Positions 4,887-5,558 of a stretch of DNA of 5,558 nt are shown one piece after another. A model generated the notes under the pieces. The model ran no database searches. It was not told the DNA's origin and saw only the letters and a program-made list of their open reading frames with translations. A program made the translations under genes and the position numbers. Source of the stretch: Candidatus Bathyarchaeota archaeon (lineage in GTDB: Archaea > Thermoproteota > Bathyarchaeia > Bathyarchaeales > Bathyarchaeaceae); assembly GCA_020344715.1 (NCBI GenBank), contig CP070828.1:1092857-1098414 (forward strand), given 5' to 3'. The stretch's first letter is position 1. The number at the start of each line of letters is the position of its first letter.

Positions 4887-5558
4887 GTGGTCAAGACCTT
4901 GAAACCTGAAGAAGATGCCTATGGTCAAGAGATCTGGGCCTACTACCAAGGCAGAGAGGTCTCTGAAGTAGTAGAAAGAGACGACGGATACATTGATCCG
5001 TACGCAAGTGGTCCAAAAGCCTATTTCGCTGAATTTGAAGATTGGCCGTCACATCATAGACTTGCTATGGATTTTGTGAAGGGAAGCGTATTAGATATTG
5101 GTTGTGGAGCAGGCAGGCATTCATTATTCTTGCAGAAAAAAGGTCTGGACGTGCTTGGAATTGACAACTCTCCTCTCGCTATAGAAGTCTCGAAACTGAG
5201 AGGTTTAAAGAAAGCACGAGTCATGTCTATTGAAGACATAAAGTTCAAGTCCGGCTCATTTGACACAATTATGATGATGGGAAACAATTTTGGCCTCTTC
5301 GGCAGCCTCGAAAAAGCACGGAGGCTACTTGAGAAATTCCATGAAATGACTTCGAGAAATGCTCGACTTGTTGCTGAAACTGTTGATCCATACAAGACCG
5401 ACAATCATGATCACTTGAGATACCATCGACACAACAAAGAAAGGGGCAGAATGGGTGGACAAGTGAGAATTCGAATAAGATTCCGAAAATACGTTAGCAG
5501 ATGGTTTGACTACTTGCTGGTGTCCAAAGAGGAAATGAAGAAGATACTCCGAGGAACA
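4887..5558 (+). CDS. Class I SAM-dependent methyltransferase, 3' end cut by the window
   Basis: The frame is open for 224 codons from GTG 4887 to the last base and has no stop in the window. The Rossmann-type methyltransferase core begins at residue 67. Motif I, VLDIGCGAGRHSLFL (68-82), binds S-adenosylmethionine. The acidic residue ending strand 2 is D93 in GIDNSPLAIE, and the later motif GSFDTIMMMGNNFGLFG (123-139) forms strand 4 and the adjacent loop. The N-terminal ~60 residues (ending in DWPSHHRLAMDF) form a helical cap. The methyl acceptor cannot be named. Residues 185-206 are rich in arginine and may belong to a substrate-binding insertion. TAG at 4881-4883 closes the frame upstream, making GTG 4887 the first possible start; TTG 4899 is an alternative. 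A smaller frame on the opposite strand is its shadow. Confidence 0.92.
   Translation, partial: MVKTLKPEEDAYGQEIWAYYQGREVSEVVERDDGYIDPYASGPKAYFAEFEDWPSHHRLAMDFVKGSVLDIGCGAGRHSLFLQKKGLDVLGIDNSPLAIEVSKLRGLKKARVMSIEDIKFKSGSFDTIMMMGNNFGLFGSLEKARRLLEKFHEMTSRNARLVAETVDPYKTDNHDHLRYHRHNKERGRMGGQVRIRIRFRKYVSRWFDYLLVSKEEMKKILRGT

Noticed and set aside
5054..5404. Minus-strand 116-codon frame
   Set aside because: It is antisense to an unmistakable methyltransferase core.
1..5558. Pyrrolysine or another genome-wide stop reassignment
   Set aside because: Rubrerythrin, DUF6485, GNAT and the HTH/zinc-ribbon gene all end properly at TAG, and the rhodanese-ABM and zinc-ribbon genes at TGA, so both act as normal stops here.

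Overview
The window looks like a piece of an archaeal chromosome. TATA-like boxes sit about 25-30 bases upstream of several starts, two genes look leaderless, other starts carry GGTGA or GGAG Shine-Dalgarno motifs, and small zinc-ribbon and HTH/zinc-ribbon proteins are abundant. The HTH/zinc-ribbon protein at 3235-3702 resembles proteins I associate with Bathyarchaeia-like archaea, but I cannot assign a taxon from sequence alone. TAG, TGA and TAA all end genes here, so the genetic code looks standard.

Layout. Positions 1-3010 are coded mostly on the minus strand. In minus-strand transcription order they hold a two-TM zinc-ribbon membrane protein (3010-2711), an N-terminally truncated winged-helix/coiled-coil protein (2459-2106), a cysteine-rich DUF6485-type protein (2010-1813), a rubrerythrin (1652-1149), a rhodanese fused to an ABM-like domain (about 1099-515), a disrupted small frame (507-202), and the 5' part of an unrecognised gene that leaves the window at base 1. 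Positions 3011-3234 form a divergent control region. Then come an HTH/zinc-ribbon gene on the plus strand (3235-3702), a convergent minus-strand GNAT acetyltransferase (4645-3731), a second divergent control region (4646-4886), and a class I SAM methyltransferase on the plus strand (4887 onward) that is cut by the window end.

How the genes relate. The clearest unit is rubrerythrin followed closely by the rhodanese-ABM protein. This is a plausible oxidative-stress and sulfur-redox pair, with the Cys-rich DUF6485 protein just upstream. The 130-base gap before rubrerythrin is rich in dyads: an inverted repeat brackets the TATA box, next to a two-tier hairpin with a GAAA loop.

The oddest theme is that several minus-strand frames look coherent across in-frame TAG or TGA codons close to their 5' ends (about 174, 393, 1111/1102, 2533/2494 and 3143/3134), and two genes show signs of a frame change near the start. 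Gene decay, sequence error, unusual initiation, or chance could each explain some of these. I see no CRISPR array, tRNA, rRNA or insertion sequence.
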